Part shown: positions 40,254-51,800 of the stretch, in pieces
Position numbering within the stretch: position 1 is the first letter of the stretch
Layout: each line of letters opens with the position of its first letter
NCBI GenBank assembly: GCA_009746045.1
Contig: RPFO01000059.1
Location: 1,013,928-1,077,927, forward strand
Direction: 5' to 3'
Origin: Mesostigma viride
Lineage: Eukaryota; Streptophyta; Mesostigmatophyceae; Mesostigmatales; Mesostigmataceae
Length of the DNA: 64,000 bases
The notes under the pieces: model-generated
The model's input: only the letters and a program-made list of their open reading frames with translations
Told to the model about the DNA's origin: nothing
Databases searched by the model: none
Position numbers and translations under genes: made by a program

Positions 40254-42250
40254 GCGACTAAGACATGTAATTAATTAATTAATTAATTAATAGACACGTG
40301 ACAGCGTCACGTGAGCATAAGTCCTCAGTGGGAGGGGAACATGGATGGGATGGAATGGATGGTGTAAGCTATCTAGGTCCTAGTTACAGGGGTGTGGGCA
40401 CCTCGGCCCGAATCGCTATGAATGCCATACGCGGTCACATGCACGCGGAGCCCCCACAGACTTGGGGGTGGTCTCCTTCATCACTACTTGCCATCTATCC
40501 ATGCGAACCATCTGCCTCCGTATTACAGACAAACCAGGAGGCTGCCCGGGTGTGAGCCCGTCACGTCTAGTGTAGCACATGTCCATGCCGAGTCTATCAC
40601 GAAAAGTCCACGGGTGGCGGCCCTGCCGCGCGCGGCCTGGGGCGCGCCAGGTGAGGACATATCGCCCAGGCTGGGCGGGCTTGGTGCCAGCTAGTCTATC
40701 TGATGTGTCTACCTGATCTGTGCGGGCCAGGTGCCTGGCTAGGCCCAGGCGCCTGTGCCTAATAATGTGGGAAACATAGGGCAAAGCAGCGTACAATTCC
40801 TCATGACTGATGTGCAAACCAAAGGGGATGTTAAGGGCCTTGCGCAGCATCTTGGTGACGTTGCCGTCGAGTCGTTGCTCCAGCTCCTGCGTCAGTGTCC
40901 AGGTCTCAGTGCCATAGGTCAGGATCGTCAGAATGACGACCGGCCTTGAAGAGGTCACGTTTGACGATCCGTGTACGTAGGGACTAGGGCGGGGTTGCTC
41001 AGATAAGACATGTACAGGCTAATGATATTATGCCTTGACTAAGGATTTTTCATACATATTATTATAGCTTGTGCAGGGGCGTTAATTTCGAGCAGCATGC
41101 AGCCATGCAGGGGAGACGGCCATTTCTCTTGAGGCCGAGCTCAGGAGCAAGCTCCTTACGTGCACGTACCGAACTGGACCTCGTAAGTGCATGAGCTAGA
41201 GCTGACTACTGCTACGAGTGTATGGGCACGCACCGCGCCTTCCCCAGACAGTTCAGGATGAGCCGCATGAGAAGCTTGAGGGGGGCACTTTGGATGCACA
41301 CCCCTCTATAGTTGCCGGGGTCGGCGCCAGCGACCCCTTGTTCTTGTACAGCATCGTGCGAAAATTACTCGCTTTTTAAAACTGTGTTGCCATGCAGGCC
41401 GCTGGGGGCGGTTGCAACGACAGCAGAATGCGGTTGCAGATATCCCGGAAGAGCAGCATGACACCAGTGGCCTCAAACTCGGCTGCGAGTTTCACGACCG
41501 CGGCTGGAATCTCGTCTGAGCCTGTGGCGGCGGCGTAACGCAGGCGCTGGACCGCCTCCGTGACCTCGCGGGAGGTGAAAGGAGGCATGTCTGACGGGTC
41601 GACGATGCAGGCCGGTCAGCGGGGGGACTAGGTAGTACGCCGCTCAACCTGGGCGGGGCCGGGGGCCCGGCGGGGCGGCCGGGGGCCCGGCGGGGCCGCC
41701 TGCCAGGGCGGCCGGGCGGACGGCGGCGGCTGGTAGCAGGGGCGGGGGTGGCGCAGCTGTCCCCAAGACCTCTGCAGTGGCCGCGGCCCAGGTACGGAGC
41801 CGCTTGGCTGGTGCTCCGGGAACATCGTGGCGGTGGGGCCGGCCGAGGCCGTCCGGGTGTCCGAGGCGCTTGTACCAGAACCAGGCCCCCTTGCCGTCGT
41901 TCTTCTGCTGGCAGGTGCGCAGGTCCTTGACCATCTGCTGAGCGTCAGCCTTCTCAGCTTGCTCGTAGGCGACCCGCCGTGCCGCTTGCAGCCGAGGCTT
42001 GGCGGTCGGGTCCCTGTTGCGGCGGAGCATCTAGCCTAGCTAGCGGCGACCACTGTCGCGTGGCGGTGGACAGCAAGCTAGCTGTCGGCGCGGAGGCAAG
42101 GAGGGGAGGGTGCGGGCAGCCAGACGGTACTTGGCAGCGATACCGCGGAGGATCACTGAAAAGTCACCTGGGGGCGGAATGGCGTGTAGTAACGTACTGC
42201 CCCAAAGCAAGGGGATACATGCTACATGATCTCCCAAGTCCCAACGGAGT
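40254..42250 (-). mobile_element. LINE remnant, minus strand, central RT part missing
   Basis: Reading the minus strand from 42030: a Lys/Ala-rich segment (QQMVKDLRTCQQKNDGKGAW), then FTSREVTEAVQRLRYAAATG, then DPGNYRGVCIQSAPLKLLMR at about 41260-41310 (start of RT), a gap where the YADD box should be, and then TYGTETWTLTQELEQRLDGN with ARHLARTDQVDTSDRLAGTK (40416-40958). The 3' end has a palindromic CACGTGAC...GTCACGTG and a (TTAA)n tail at about 40268-40292, seen again at 63.38 kb. Several frame changes occur. It is the same family as the element at 28.5 kb. Confidence 0.8.
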
Positions 42251-42279
42251 CATGTTATAATTTAATTTTAATTTAATAA

Positions 42280-42360
42280 CGCTGTGCACTAATATCATTA
42301 CAAGTGCTGTAATGCCTAAATGAAATGAAATGAAATGCCTGAGCTATCCCATTATTTACT
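42280..42360. repeat. Short repeat shared with 63.7 kb
   Basis: ATAACGCTGTGC.CTAATATCA, then AGTGCTGTAATGCCTAA, and later GAGCTATCCCAT, recurs at about 63700-63760 in the same orientation. Confidence 0.65.
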
Positions 42361-42949
42361 TAATGGTCCGGATTCTTCCAGATTTCTGGCCTGCGCTGCT
42401 TTTCTCTTTGATACTTGTTGCAAACAGGCCCCGATCGATCACACAGGGATTGGAGTGCAATGTGTATAGTTTAGAGAGAATTATCTCTAAAGTTTTAAAC
42501 TCTAAGAAGGCTCCATGAGCAGATCAAGGGGTTGCTACAGCAGCAGGCAGCCCGACTGCAGTAGATCCCCCACGCTTATTTACAAGCTGGGCACAATCAC
42601 ATCAACCTGGAAGTTGGGGGCGTAACTCATCAAACTGTACACGTGCAAGGCAGCCTTGCAATAAGCACACCCGAGTACCTTTCTGCATGCCTCGTTGGGC
42701 TGCAGAATCTTTTACATTTAATTTACTATTTAAAAAGTTAGTAAAGTCTGCCCACAGAAGACAGGCCCAGCCAGGGGGGATGACCCATGCCCATGCTAGA
42801 GAGACCAACATGAGCTGTCGCAACCGCCCTACATCCCACGAGTGTGACCCCAAGTGTCTGGGCCCGCTTCCGGGGGCCTAGCAGGAGAAGCGCCGCCATC
42901 CACACACCCGGATGCGATGCCAACCTGCAGGGCAGGCAACGTCTCCAAG

Positions 42950-45900
42950 TCAAGGGGTACCCTCGCCAGCGCCACCACCCTCCAGCAGCGCCAAGAGCTC
43001 GTCCACGTCGTCGCCAGCTGCCCCCCCCCCAGCCTGCCCCCACCCTTTCCCCCCCTCGGCGAGGAATATCAACTTCTGGACGCGGTCAATCGCGCCAGGG
43101 TGGCTCGCCCTGGCCAGCAGACACCCCCACCGCGACCAGTCGCGCCGCAGGTCGCACCCGCTGGCGTGCATGGCCAGCAGCTTCTGCGCGACGTCACTCA
43201 GCGCGGGCCAGCTGAAGCCCAGGCAGTTGAGCCAGAAGTTCCTCCGCTTGTGGATCTCGGGGAGGAGGGGGGGCGCGGCTGTGCTACAGGGGGGCACTGA
43301 GGGGGGAGAGGGGGAAGGGGCCAGGGCAGGGGACGCGGATGCGGATGGTAGCATCAACACGGCGCCAGGGAGGTTTGAGCCAGGGACCCCCTCGCCACAC
43401 TGGCTACCGTCACCGACCTGGGCAGCGCCAGCATGGGGGGACACCTCGCCGGCCATGCCAGGGGGTACCCCGATGGCAAGGGGCTGCGCCCTGGCGTTGC
43501 TGCTGCCGCCCGCACCCGCGCTAGCGCCACCGATGGTGCTGCTAGTGCTGCCCCCCACGGCGGTATTGCTGGTACCCGCGGCCGCACCGGCATCGCGTGC
43601 GGCAGCATCCCCGGTGAGCATGTCCAGCAGCCGGTTGTGTCCTTGGATGCTGTCCAGCTGCGCCAGGTGCAGCTCCTCCACCGCGTGCGCCCCCCCCAGC
43701 TGCCGCAGCGCATGTTCCGCGTCCGCTAGCCGCTGCTGGCGCAGCGAGGGCGTGGCGCCCAGGCCTCGGAAGGGCAGCAGGTACCCGCTCCCATCCGGGG
43801 TCTTGATGAAGTTGGACGGGTCCAGCAGGTACGCGGCCGCCATGACGGGCCGGTAGAGTGACCCGAAGAGGCGCGATTCGAACACACCGACCAAGGTCAC
43901 CGCCTGGCTGTCCCTGACGCTGGCGACGCCACGGTGGCCCTCCTCGCCCTCGAACCTGCTGTCGCTGGCACCGATGAGGTGATTTCTGGCGTTCATGTCA
44001 TCAAGACCCCTGCCATCCGTCACCGTGCCGCCGGCATCCACCTGCAACAACCCATCGTCATGCCCGCCCCTGCCACCTAGCCCACGTTTGTGCGCCCCCT
44101 CGCTCCCTCGGTCCTCCCCATCCCCCTCCACCCCTATACCTCCTTCCCTGCCTCTCTTCCCAAGAATAGACCCATCCCCGCCACCAGAGAGCACGTCCTC
44201 CCCCTCCGCAGACCGCACACCTCCGCCATCCCCCGTCCTGCCGGGTTCCTGCTCCCTCCTACCACCGTAACCCTCCTCGAACGCTGTCCCTCTGCTTGCA
44301 CACGCCCCGCGCTTGGGCCCCTTCTCCCCCCTCAGCAGCTGTGGGTGCTCCTCCCCAAACCGCCCCGCGTGCGCCACCAGCTTGTCCAGCAGGGGGAGCA
44401 TGCGCGACAGGTGGCACCTGTCCGCCGCCACCGTCTGCACCGCCTCCACCACGGGACCCGTGAGGGCCGCCAGCGCGTCAAGCCCCCGGAAGAAGCCGTC
44501 ACTGGGCGGTGCCCCCATCACTGCCTCCCGCAGCACAATCTCCCGCACCGCCTGCAGCGCCGCGTCGCCGGCGGCTGCGCGCGCCATGAACTCCTCCTCG
44601 GACACCCACCGCACGAGCGCGTGCTCACAAGACAGTAAGGCTAGGGCCGCGGCGTGCAAGGATGTGGTTGACAGCACGGGGGCGAGCGGGTCATAAGCAG
44701 GGAGCGGGTCCGCCCGCCCATTGCACTGACGCACGCAGGTCTCTAACAGCTCCCTCAGCGCGCGGCTGCAACCGCTGATGGCCTCGCACACCTTAGCGCA
44801 CTCGGCGCGCACCCTGGCCACCCAGGGGAAGCACTTTCCCAAGTCGCGCAGCAGCAAGGTCAGACCCTGGGCTGCACATCCCAGGTTCGTCAGCCCCGGG
44901 TCGCGCTCGGACAATGTGCGCATGGCTTGGGCGGTGGCGGCCGTGTTGTCTGTGACGTAGCCAGTAAAGTTGGCCTTGGTGGGCAGGGAATGTGCCACGT
45001 CAGCGCGCACGCGCTCGCAGCAGTCGGCGATCCACTGCGCATGCTTGCTGGCGCCGCTCGCCGTGACCACTTTCCAGAGAAGCGGCCTGCCAGTCGGGAA
45101 GAGCACCGTGAACGCGACAAGTGGCGCACCGCGCTCGGTCCGGCGCGGCTTCCACCCGTCACAGCTGATCATGTACCCCCCTGCCAGGTCGTGGAACTCA
45201 GACAGGGAGGACTGGCGCTCCGCGTCGTAGCACTCGTCCAACAGGTCGGTCACGAGACTTCTGGCGTCCGGGAGGGCGGTCCCCATGAGCGTGAAGGCCT
45301 GCCGTAGGTGCGGGTTGCTGAGGTGGCGGAGCGGCAGACCACTGGTGAAGAAGAACAGAGCCAGGCTACGGAGGGCTTGCTTGTGGGCGGCCTCCTGGGT
45401 AGTCGCCAAAAGCTGGCGCGCCTTGCTGGCCCCGCTAGCCGCTGCGGTCTTGAAGGGCGCGGGCAACGCGCCCGCCACGGGCTTGGACACGGCTTGGCTC
45501 GCCGAAGCGTTTGGCCGGCTAGGTGGAGATGCAGACGCCGCACCCAGGGGTGCCGCGCTGATGGAGCGGCCAGCTGGTGCGACGAAAAAGTCGGCAATGT
45601 CTTTGTCCTTGTCTTTTCGCTTCTCCAGGGCGTCCTTGCAGGCCCAAAGTCCGTTCTTTTGAAGCGTCAGGTGGGATAGGGCCGCTCGAGATGGGTTTGA
45701 CGGCCTCAGCAGACTCGGGCAAGATACGCACTTCATCCTAGCTTCCTCAAACGCTGGCTCGTCTGCCGTTGCAGGAATAACCACCGTAACGATGTCGAAA
45801 AGAGGCCACCAGGACGCGCGCCCGCTATTCGAGTGCTTCATCGAATTCAGCTTGGCCAGCGCCTCTTGGAGCGTGCACGACGTGCCATTAATTTTTTGCC

Positions 45901-46057
45901 TCCTAACAGGTCGCTGCTCATCGTTGCTTGTACGTGCAGGCAATGCGGGTTTGATGTTGGTATCGGGATTCATAGGGACAGTGTCAGGACCAGCTGCGGC
46001 ACGCATAGGAGCCGGATTCTTGTTTGGAAGGGACATTCCGAACAAATCTTTCCCCAA
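42950..46057 (-). CDS. hAT-superfamily transposase-like protein, 1035 residues, intact
   Basis: One intronless frame from MGKDLFGMSLPNKNPAPMRA. CVSC...HLTLQKNG near residues 140-170 is a degenerate BED-like zinc finger. The middle matches the DUF659 / RNase H-like core: MISCDGWKPRRTERGAPLVA, NFTGYVTDNTAATAQAMRTL, then NLGCAAQGLTLLLRDLGKCF. The C-terminus has the hAT dimerisation pattern: FWPNCLGF-type motif, FSWPALSDVAQKLLAMHASG and SHPGAIDRVQKLIFLAEGGK. An insertion of low-complexity Gly/Arg/Asp-rich sequence separates the core from the dimerisation part. No terminal inverted repeats or 8 bp target duplications were found by eye. It is either a young autonomous transposon with undetected ends or a domesticated host gene. 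Confidence 0.82.
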   Translation of the reverse strand: MGKDLFGMSLPNKNPAPMRAAAGPDTVPMNPDTNIKPALPARTSNDEQRPVRRQKINGTSCTLQEALAKLNSMKHSNSGRASWWPLFDIVTVVIPATADEPAFEEARMKCVSCPSLLRPSNPSRAALSHLTLQKNGLWACKDALEKRKDKDKDIADFFVAPAGRSISAAPLGAASASPPSRPNASASQAVSKPVAGALPAPFKTAAASGASKARQLLATTQEAAHKQALRSLALFFFTSGLPLRHLSNPHLRQAFTLMGTALPDARSLVTDLLDECYDAERQSSLSEFHDLAGGYMISCDGWKPRRTERGAPLVAFTVLFPTGRPLLWKVVTASGASKHAQWIADCCERVRADVAHSLPTKANFTGYVTDNTAATAQAMRTLSERDPGLTNLGCAAQGLTLLLRDLGKCFPWVARVRAECAKVCEAISGCSRALRELLETCVRQCNGRADPLPAYDPLAPVLSTTSLHAAALALLSCEHALVRWVSEEEFMARAAAGDAALQAVREIVLREAVMGAPPSDGFFRGLDALAALTGPVVEAVQTVAADRCHLSRMLPLLDKLVAHAGRFGEEHPQLLRGEKGPKRGACASRGTAFEEGYGGRREQEPGRTGDGGGVRSAEGEDVLSGGGDGSILGKRGREGGIGVEGDGEDRGSEGAHKRGLGGRGGHDDGLLQVDAGGTVTDGRGLDDMNARNHLIGASDSRFEGEEGHRGVASVRDSQAVTLVGVFESRLFGSLYRPVMAAAYLLDPSNFIKTPDGSGYLLPFRGLGATPSLRQQRLADAEHALRQLGGAHAVEELHLAQLDSIQGHNRLLDMLTGDAAARDAGAAAGTSNTAVGGSTSSTIGGASAGAGGSSNARAQPLAIGVPPGMAGEVSPHAGAAQVGDGSQCGEGVPGSNLPGAVLMLPSASASPALAPSPSPPSVPPCSTAAPPLLPEIHKRRNFWLNCLGFSWPALSDVAQKLLAMHASGCDLRRDWSRWGCLLARASHPGAIDRVQKLIFLAEGGKGWGQAGGGAAGDDVDELLALLEGGGAGEGTP

Positions 46058-47994
46058 TTAGCCAGTGTGATCCATAAGCCCACTTGTGTCTCCTACCAGG
46101 CACGCCGGAATTGTAAACCAGCTAGCTGCGAGCGTAGTTGGCAAATTGTGTTACAGTTGTTGCAAAACCCAAAAATTTCATGCGCTCCTCTACGCCATGG
46201 CAGGAGCAAGCCTTGTACGGCAGGTAAACGTTTTCGAATTCGAGACGAGACGTGCTCTCGGAAAGGCGGCGTACACTACGCTGCGTATGGAGGTACTCGT
46301 AACGCATGCCAAGTTGATAAGGATTGTTCTTGCCTTATTAAATACTCCAACTTTTATGGGTGGTACTGCTTTTCACCGTATGAGGTGACGTATATCTTTC
46401 CATACTAAAATGCAAAGAAAAGATTGGTTGCTCGACCCTGGCTCGACGTATCGTACTCTCTCTAACCGTAGTACGGTCAAAAGGGTAGATAGTTTGCTGA
46501 CGGATGTCACGCGTATAGCCGTACAGTATACACCTAACGCAGTAACGTGGGGAGAAGGAATTAAAAAGACCCGTTTAGCCAAGGGTTTAGCCTGCGTTTT
46601 GCACACGTATGTGCCGCCCGTGAGTCACGTGTGCGCGGAAAGGCGACCGTACTCAAACGCTCTCAATCTCTCTCAATCGCCCCAGACGTTCCCGCATTTT
46701 CGCCACGTGGCGTTGGCGATGCAAATCACCCAGTCAATCCTGTGACTCCTGTCTGTCATTATTCTGTCAGTTTATTACTACGCCGGTAGTAGCAGGACAT
46801 ACATTGACAAGGCGGCAAGTGAACTGCACAGTCATACTGACGATGGGGGTTCTGTAACTTCGCCGGGTTCCATTGCTTCACTTGCTGGCCGAAACCAAAC
46901 CCGACGGACGTTGCTGGCTGCTTGCACTGCAAGTCTGCAACCTTACCTGCTCGTATTTCCTCATCGCGATGTCAGCAATCTAAACTTGCGGCAATTATGG
47001 GTCTGCACTAATTATAATTAACGGAACCTCGAACATGCGATTACGACAGACACAACAAACATTATTGAAGCAAAGCTTTCCCCGCTACCCACATGTGAGG
47101 AAGTTTTGTAGAATTTTTAGTCGTTAGGACTAGTCTCTATTGAGGACCGACATCTGGTATGCTTTCTAAAACGCTTGCTTGACAAATTAGTAGTAATTGG
47201 CAGAGCATTGCTGCCATTTCTCGCCATAACTGCTGCACAAAGGAAGTTCATTACACTCATAGTTTCCGATAGACAACGCCATGGATTCAGCAGCACGCAG
47301 AGGAGGTCCTCGCGCTGCCCCCCCGCCTCGCCACAGGTAGGACGACGCAGTCTTATCCGCGCAATGGGCAACGCTTTCTTGGCTGTATGCCAGGTTTGTC
47401 ATGCATCTGGATAGCTCGAGAGATACATTCTGCTCTGCCATGTATGTGCCTGTGTGTCGCCGACGTTCGTGGCTGGTGCTAGTCATCCAAGGCGCTACTC
47501 GCGGGCGTGCCGAATCCAAACGCAAGCACGGCCCACCTGTGCTAATGCATGTTCTGAAGTTGAACACTTTCACTTTGCAGTGTAGGAGTTGTTTAGAAGT
47601 TCTTGCGACTCTTTTGCAGGTAGGCGTCGAAATTGAGCCCCGTCCACTTCTCCCCATAAGGTCATGCCTGGGTGCCATTCTTAATCCGATGCCTCCCTGG
47701 CGTAGTCCCTTGGTGGTAAAGCTTAGATGCAAACATCACATGTGCAGGATGTCATCTACCTGCGCTCCCATGCTCTACACCTGACACACTAGGGATGGTC
47801 TACTCTGCATGCCACCTCCTGTGCGTGAGGGTAGGACAAATATAGTGTGGGAGCCCACCCATCGGAATGCGCACGTGCTGGGAAACGGTATCCAGAGCTA
47901 TCACGTGGCTCTGCGTCTGTGTGTGACCCGTGGCATGGGCATGTCGCATGGAGCATGCATGCACACTGTGTGCATTCATGCTTGCGTAATGTGC
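46058..47994. other. Stretch without a supported gene
   Basis: Frames of 100-180 codons occur on both strands and conflict with one another. The minus-strand frame at 47187-47732 is the longest but has no recognisable motif. The promoter and 5' leader of the hAT-like gene should lie at its left edge. Confidence 0.4.
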
Positions 47995-48312
47995 ACTGCC
48001 TGCTGCCTGCTGCCTGCTGCCCGCTGCCCGCTGCCCGCTGCCCGCTGCCCGCTGCCCGCTGCCCGCTGCCCGCTGCCCGCTGCCCGCTGCCCGCTGCCCG
48101 CTGCCCGCTGCCCGCTGCCCGCTGCCCGCTGCCCGCTGCCCGCTGCCCGCTGCCCGCTGCCCGCTGCCCCCTGGCGGCTGCCCGCTGCCCGCTGGCGGCT
48201 GCCCGCTGCCCGCTGGCGGCTGCCCGCTGCCTGCTGCCTGCTGCCCGCTGCCCGCTGCCGGCTGCCCGCTGCCGGCTGCCCGCTGCGCGCTGCCCGCTGC
48301 CTGCTGCTTACT
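47995..48312. repeat. (CTGCCCG)n heptanucleotide minisatellite
   Basis: About 45 units of GCTGCCC with variants (CTGGCGG, CTGCCTG) at the right side. The Ala/Arg/Cys/Pro-rich and Ser/Gly/Gln-rich frames over it are repeat-driven. Confidence 0.95.
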
Positions 48313-48877
48313 CCATACGATGCACACTGTGCATGTCCATGCCTGAAAGCGACCCCATCCCACGGAACAAAAACGCTCAAGCACCCAAGGGCGATATGGT
48401 CAGGTCGCTTGTGCCTTGGCCTGTTCTTCCCCCTCGACTGTCCCGCACCTTAACCAGTGGCAGCCCTGCGCGCACACATTGCACGTGTTCATCGGGTGGT
48501 TGGTGGCAGCCGTGCGCGCACACAAACTGTGTCCGCTCCCAGAGCGCGGGTGCGTGGTCCGTGTAGCACCAGGCTCGCTTGAGGCCTTGGAGTGGGTTCA
48601 CGTGGTGCTGGCAGATGTCAGCATGTTACCCTACCTGAAGGAGTCCATTGTGTGCCCACAATGCTGGGTCCATGCCTGTGTTCGGCTGTGCTTGGGTACG
48701 TGCGTGCACATGTTTGACATTTTTCAGTATGTGCATGTGTGATTTATGGTTCGTGTGCGTGCCTGCGCTCGTGCGGTGGTGTGCATACATGGGTCTGTGC
48801 TGGCATCCGCCCCCACTCCCCTGCGTGTGCATGGATATTTTCCCGCAACTTGTCATTCAAAATGATAACTTGTGCAG

Positions 48878-51800
48878 CGCGGCCACGTCTCATGAGGAGA
48901 ACGACCGCTACATGGACCTGATGGAGGAGGGGTTTCAAGCGCTGGGCATCGCGGGCAGCCAGGCACGCAAGGGGCCGAGTGCCATGTACGTGACATAAGC
49001 GAGTAAACATTTTGATTATTGAATCATTTGGTAAGGATCATTTGATAAGCATTTGATAGCAGCGCAGTACTTGGGTGCATGTCACCAGAGCATCTGTGGG
49101 CCTGGGGGTACCACGGCCTCCACTACGCCGACAATGGAGGAGAAGGGACAAGAACTATTACAACTGCGTGACTGACCCACTCAGGGTTTGGTTGGCTGTT
49201 TGGTGGGTATGGGGATGGAGGGGTCCGAGGAGGGAAGAGCCTGGCATGCGCATGCGTGGTCGTTTCCAGGATGACGTTTACTTCCAATATCTGGTACAGT
49301 TTATGGCCAGGCTGAAGGAATGTCGCTGGGCCTTATAAATGGCCCAGTGGCGGCTAGGCTGGCTTTGTTGGACCTGTTTGCAGCAGCGTCTGGGCGCGTT
49401 GCCCTGTCGTACAAGCGCTGTCTCTTGTTGGCTGCGCGCACGTGCTAGTTCTTACAAGCTCAGCACCCAGGCTACATCTGAGCAGTGCAACTACTGGTGG
49501 GGTGGTCAGCTTTCAGGTTGTTCCCATGTCCCAGTTCAGATCAGGGCTTGGTAAGACAGAGACTACCCGCTACCGAGATAGCAGCCCCCACGGGGAGGTT
49601 GGCCACGTGTGCGTGTGTGTGGCCTCCTGACACGCGGGCGACAATCATCGCCGCACGCAGCATCTACCCCACCATGGGATGGCGTCGGCTGACGGCAGCA
49701 AATAAAATCAGTGGTGAAGAGCCGTGCCACGACAGTCATCATTATACAGCTATAAAAGTTGTAATGTCATTCTTGAAATAAGCTATCTGGTTGTATTCTG
49801 TATATTACCGTGTCTCCACTCCACTCTCCTCTTGCTGCCATCTGTCCCTGGTCCCCACCGTCCCCAGCGCCGGCCCGGACAAAGCCCCGCCCCGCAGCGT
49901 CGCATCCTCTGGTTCACGCATCCCCTCCGCCTCCGCATCCGCCTCCCAGCCGGCCAAGACCCGCACGGCCGCTGCCAGCTCATCATCCCAGATCCCCTCG
50001 CCCGGTAACGTTGCCAGCAAACCCACGGGCGTGGCATCGTCATCATCCGCCGCGCGCAGACCTCTAAGGGAGCCGTCAGGGGGCAGCGGGCCCCCCCCAG
50101 GTGTCTCAGGGCGGCCGCTGCGGGAGCCCTCTGGCGGCCGTTCCAGTGGCCCAACTGCCTCCGCCATCCCCGCGCAGTCTGCCTCGTCCTCCCGACCGCT
50201 GCGGGAGCCGTCCGGGGGTTCTCGTTCTGCTGGTGCCGGCACGTCCGCGGGTGCTGCTGGCCCACGCATCGCGTCCTCTTCCGCGACCAGCATGGCGCGG
50301 GGTAGTGTGGCCTCGACCAGCATGGCGCGGGGTAGTGCGGCGGCGGCCGGTGGTGGCCCCAGCGGGCGCGGCTTGTCCGTGTCGGGCGCGGGGCGAGGCG
50401 GGCCAGTCATGGATGGGGCCATGGGGGGCATGGACGTGGGTGGGGGCATGGGCGGGGGAGAGGGGCCATTCGACTCGGGCAAGGGCGTGCCGATTCCGTT
50501 CACGCCCTCTGAGGCGTGGTACTCAGGGCCCATGGACCCTGCGGGCACCCAGAGCTCCCTGTCGTCGGTGCCGGTGTGTGCCTTTTTTTTTTGGAGTGGT
50601 TGGTTGGTTTGCTTAGTGGGTACGAGCGTGGTCAACGGGCGCTTGTGTTTTTCCGTAGTAGCCGCCCTGCATTCCCTCTCACGGGAACGTGGTCCAGTCG
50701 CAGCGCCTGATGTGCCTACAGTGCAAAGGCCATGTCGGGTGGAACCAGTCTTTAGCCTTGGGAGAAAGCTAGTGCCTACCGTCATGCCTCCCCTCATGGG
50801 TTCCGATGCGGCCGCTGTGTCCGGTTCCCATGCCTTCCGCCTTGCAACTCCTGCCCTGCATGGCTCATAACGGTTGCAACCTGATCCATTGGCGCCGTCT
50901 GATGGAGGCACCTTGGAAAGGATGCACGTGCTCTTCTCCCATTCCTGCATGCTTGCCTGTCGTGTGCCCTTGGTTAACACGTTTGCTTGTTTTTGAACAT
51001 GCCTGCTTGTTTTGTAAGGTAGTCGCGTCACTCGCATGTTTGCTTGTCGCACGCTTGTCAAAATATTGACTGCCTGTCCACCCCCCCCTACTCCCCTGCC
51101 CCCAATTGCTGTTGCCCATGTTGCCCGGCTCCCCTGCCCCCTCCCTCGCTGCCACCTGGCACCCCAGATCCTGTGCATGAGCGTGCATGGGGAAGAGGCG
51201 GTCGTTGGGTCGTCGGATCACGCGTTATACACGGTGGACCTGTCGCGGCCCGACAAGAAGGGCCGCACGCTGTGAGTGAGGGGGGTATGAGGGGCCGACA
51301 AGAAGGGGCGCAGCCTGTGACTGAGGGGGGTATAAGGGGCCGACAAGAAAGGGCGCAGCCTGTGAGTGAGGGGGTAATGAGGGGCCGACAAGAAGGGGTG
51401 CAGCCTGTTAGCGGTGGCATGACTGTTGACAAGGCGCGCAGGCTGCGAGCAGTGGCGTGTTTGTTGACAAAGGGCGCAAGTGGTTGATACTGAGAGGCAA
51501 ACACTGTTAGCGTTGGGGTTTCGACATTGTACGTTTGCTGGGAATGCGGGGGTTGGGGAATGCTGTTGCGTTGCTAACAGCGTCAGCCATGTAGCCGTTG
51601 CAAATCCATCCTCTCCCTGTAAAGCACCCAGCACTGCAGCCCTCTGCCCATCGCCTGCCTGCTCCATGCACACCCAACCATGACCCCCCTCCACCTGATT
51701 GGCGGTTAATGCTTCAAGTTGTCGCATCACGCACACATCCCTGTTGTCCGGCTGCTCTTGCCACATCCCATAGGCCAAACGACATTGTCAACGACAGCGT

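Noticed and set aside
43000-45700. Plus-strand frames of 120-314 codons
   Set aside because: They are antisense shadows of the intact hAT-like gene, which has recognisable domains.
47800-48453. Ala/Cys/Pro- and Ser/Gly/Gln-rich frames
   Set aside because: Driven by the heptanucleotide minisatellite.
49805-51178. Minus-strand 457-codon frame opposite exon 2 of the WD40 gene
   Set aside because: It mirrors GC-rich Ser/Pro codons of the plus-strand exon, whose junctions are in phase with the WD40 exons.
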